Assembly: GCA_029204225.1 (NCBI GenBank)
Contig: CM055097.1
Location: forward strand, 37,248,976-37,312,975
DNA: 64,000 nt
Reading direction: 5' to 3'
Source: Diphasiastrum complanatum
Lineage: Eukaryota; Streptophyta; Lycopodiopsida; Lycopodiales; Lycopodiaceae
Shown: piece by piece, positions 61,947 to 64,000 of the stretch
Layout of the letters: every line of letters starts with the position of its first letter
Numbering within the stretch: the first letter of the stretch is position 1
Notes under the pieces: generated by a model
Databases searched by the model: none
What the model was told of the DNA's origin: nothing
What the model saw: only the letters and a program-made list of their open reading frames with translations
Program-made: the position numbers and the translations under genes

Positions 61947-63561
61947 CAAGATAGAGTGACCTTCACGAAGAGGCAATTGCTGCAGTAGATGTTGATATTC
62001 GCAACCATGAGACGAATGTCATAGCAGTCCCAAAGAAAGATAACAAGGATGAACCCATCAAAATGACAAAAAAGGGCAATAAAAAGGTGTTGGATTCCTT
62101 GAAGTCAATCAAGTTGGACTCAGATACAGCGTCATCTTCTACACAGGTGACAAAAATAAAAAAATGACCAGTTAGGCCAAGATCAATATGTTGAAAGAGG
62201 AATCTCGATGAGCTCCAGTTCATGAGATGCCTGATACTTCCAAGAACTATACATTGACAACAAGCTAAGTGGACTAAAGTCTCATGAGTGTTGGCATAAA
62301 TTTTTACAAGTTGGCATGGCATGTTTTTTGACGTTGCTTCTTCCTCAACATTGTGGATTACATTTTATAGCATGTATTGTAATTTCATGATGATCTCATT
62401 GCGCATATTGTCAAAATATTGAAAAATCTATCTAATGTTGTGAGTATGGGTCCTAAAAATGCCAAAGATGAATTAAGCTCTTTTGGCTTAGTAAAGACCC
62501 ATCTTAGAATAAGATATTCAAGGTAGGTAGAAGTAGAAACTCGAGCTACCATAGGAATTGCCATTTGTACTTTACATGCCACATTTAATGCATGAAAAGA
62601 CTATGTGGCACAATTAGACATAGTGAGGTGGCTTGGATAAGTCTAGATAGCTTGAGAGGTGGATCCACAACTCCAATTCAACTCAAAGTAGGAGAAGAGT
62701 CCATGGATCTATATATATGTGATGTACTCTCAATGAGAAGATGATGAAATTTGTGTGTAATGCAAATTTGGAGACAAGCTCTTTGTGCCCTCTCTCTCTC
62801 CACGAGTTTTGTACTTTCTATTTTCTCTCTCTAGCCGAGTAGAGACATTTATGATGCTTTGTCTTATGTTTTGTTGACAGATCTTGCTTGTAACACAATA
62901 ATATTGCTTGTATGATCAGCTTTCCTATTGACAACCAATGCTAGTCTGATCTTTATGGTGTTATTGTGCTTAGGAGATAAAAAATACATGTGTAGGGCGT
63001 CCCACACGTGTGAATTCAGCACATATATGTATCTCAATGGCCAAATTGTTTTTTGGCATGCAGTTTGTGCTTCTCTTTGGTGTTGAGAGGGTTAACTGAG
63101 GAGTTAAGGAGTGAGATCCACAAAATAAGTGGTTTGGTGAGGTGCGGTGAATGCGACTCACATCATTTTTTCTTAGGATGATTCAACATGATGATCGACA
63201 ATACAAAGCTCCATCGAAGTAGCGTATTTGATCGAGAAGCACTTTCCCACATCCATTCTCACCGTTCAAATGCATCTCATTGTGCATTTGGTAGATGAGG
63301 TGGCCATTGCAAGTACATCATATATTTGCGTCAATTGTCTATTCTTAGTCCATCCTAGACTATTGCTATTGTGGTAATTTCTATGTTACCTCACTAACAT
63401 TGATCCATTTTTTTAATTTAGGCACTGTCCATAGTCGTTGGATGTTTTTCTTGGAACAATTCATAAAAACATTGAAAGACTTTGTAAGACAAAGGGCAAG
63501 GTCTGAGGGTAGCATGGTGGAATGATGGCTAGTGCAAGTGTGTGAAAAAAGTGGATCTTGA
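61947..63561. other. unassigned DNA after the gypsy leader
   Basis: A short plus-strand frame at about 61955-62167 (VDVDIRNHETNVIAVPKK, then a Lys-rich segment) might be a gag or accessory remnant, but I recognise no domain. From about 62600 to 62990 the text resembles an LTR or leader (CTCTCTCTC blocks, CCCACACGTGTGAATTC near 63000), without PBS or partner copy. Confidence 0.4.
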
Positions 63562-63855
63562 ATGGATCCAAACTCTCAAAATACTTGGCTAAGATCTTTG
63601 CACAACAAGCTACAAAAGCTAGAAATGGCAAAGCATCCTAATGGTACCTTTGATACACATGAATTTGACAAAGCATTCAAGAGACAAAAGAAACTAATAA
63701 AAGGTAATGATGGCAGCCAAAAACATCAGCATATCAGCCCTACAACAGCAGCCTACCACTTTTGGAAACCTCTTAAGATTATACACAAAAGCTTGAAGAC
63801 AATGCACAAAGCAATGCTCTCAATGGAGGAAGAAACTGTGACAATGATCCATTGA
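63562..63855 (+). other. 97-codon open frame, unknown
   Basis: MDPNSQNTWLRSLHNKLQKL followed by a basic, His-rich segment. It has an ATG and a clean stop, but no domain, splice context or repeat partner that I can recognise. It may be chance or a relic of the surrounding element. Confidence 0.2.
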
Positions 63856-64000
63856 TCTCTCTCAACAATACAATAAGTTTCTCCAACTTGTCCTCCATGA
63901 ATTTCAGTCTAATATAGGTGAGAGAGATGACTCTCTTTCCTCTCTCTAGAACTTAGGACCCAAATTTAGGACACCAATAGCCTAAAATGGCCAATTTTGG

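Overview
The window looks like nuclear DNA from a flowering plant with a large, repeat-rich genome. The evidence is spliced genes with short GT-AG introns, a plant-type GABA transporter, many LTR retrotransposons primed by initiator-Met tRNA, a plant L1-type LINE, and long (GA)n microsatellites. I cannot name the species. The sequence is AT-rich and mostly decayed transposon. Nothing bacterial, organellar or CRISPR-like was seen.

Host genes are few. On the minus strand at 27422-30237 lies a complete seven-exon gene for a GAT1-type GABA/amino-acid transporter of 466 aa; every intron is GT-AG and the frame is intact. At 3192-3454 (minus) are the first exon and a 22-nt microexon of a dienelactone-hydrolase-family gene. 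Its remaining exons are not visible, and the DNA to their left (1-2050) is retroelement.

Region by region: 1-1439 decayed Ty3/gypsy gag-protease (minus), then a minisatellite and an LTR fragment; 3192-3600 dienelactone hydrolase 5' end; 5039-11571 an LTR element (minus) with about 5.8 kb of internal DNA and no recognisable coding; 11673-12172 a tandem array of small hairpins; 13698-14400 an LTR with PBS (plus), followed by (GA)n and unassigned DNA; 16418-22769 a structurally complete but coding-dead Copia element (minus); 22795-23960 the 3' end of a gypsy chromovirus (minus); 25663-26290 PBS plus LTR (minus); 26624-27007 a tandem duplication containing (GA)n; 27422-30237 the GABA transporter; 32040-32905 tandem repeats; 33240-35223 an RT-less Copia fragment (minus); 35229-40797 a LINE (minus) interrupted by an LTR-like insertion; 42720-43500 Copia LTR and RNase H remnants; 44441-47815 a gypsy-like LTR with non-coding internal DNA (plus); 47816-49784 a rearranged Copia-derived ORF pair (plus); 49900-53767 an internally deleted Copia element (minus) inserted into it; 53976-54607 another Copia LTR (minus); 55156-60030 a decayed, probably mosaic Copia element (plus); 60031-61946 the 5' end of an Athila/Tat-like gypsy element (plus) with a repeated hairpin leader; 61947-64000 unassigned.

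The transposons form nested layers. Functional output is probably limited to the transporter and possibly the hydrolase. The least-explained signals are non-coding: the ~70-bp hairpin array near 12 kb, whose stems change in a pairing-preserving way; the gypsy leader with five units in which the arms CTCTCGCA and TGCGAGAG stay 55 nt apart; and the 470-codon ORF near 49 kb, which contains a diverged internal duplication.
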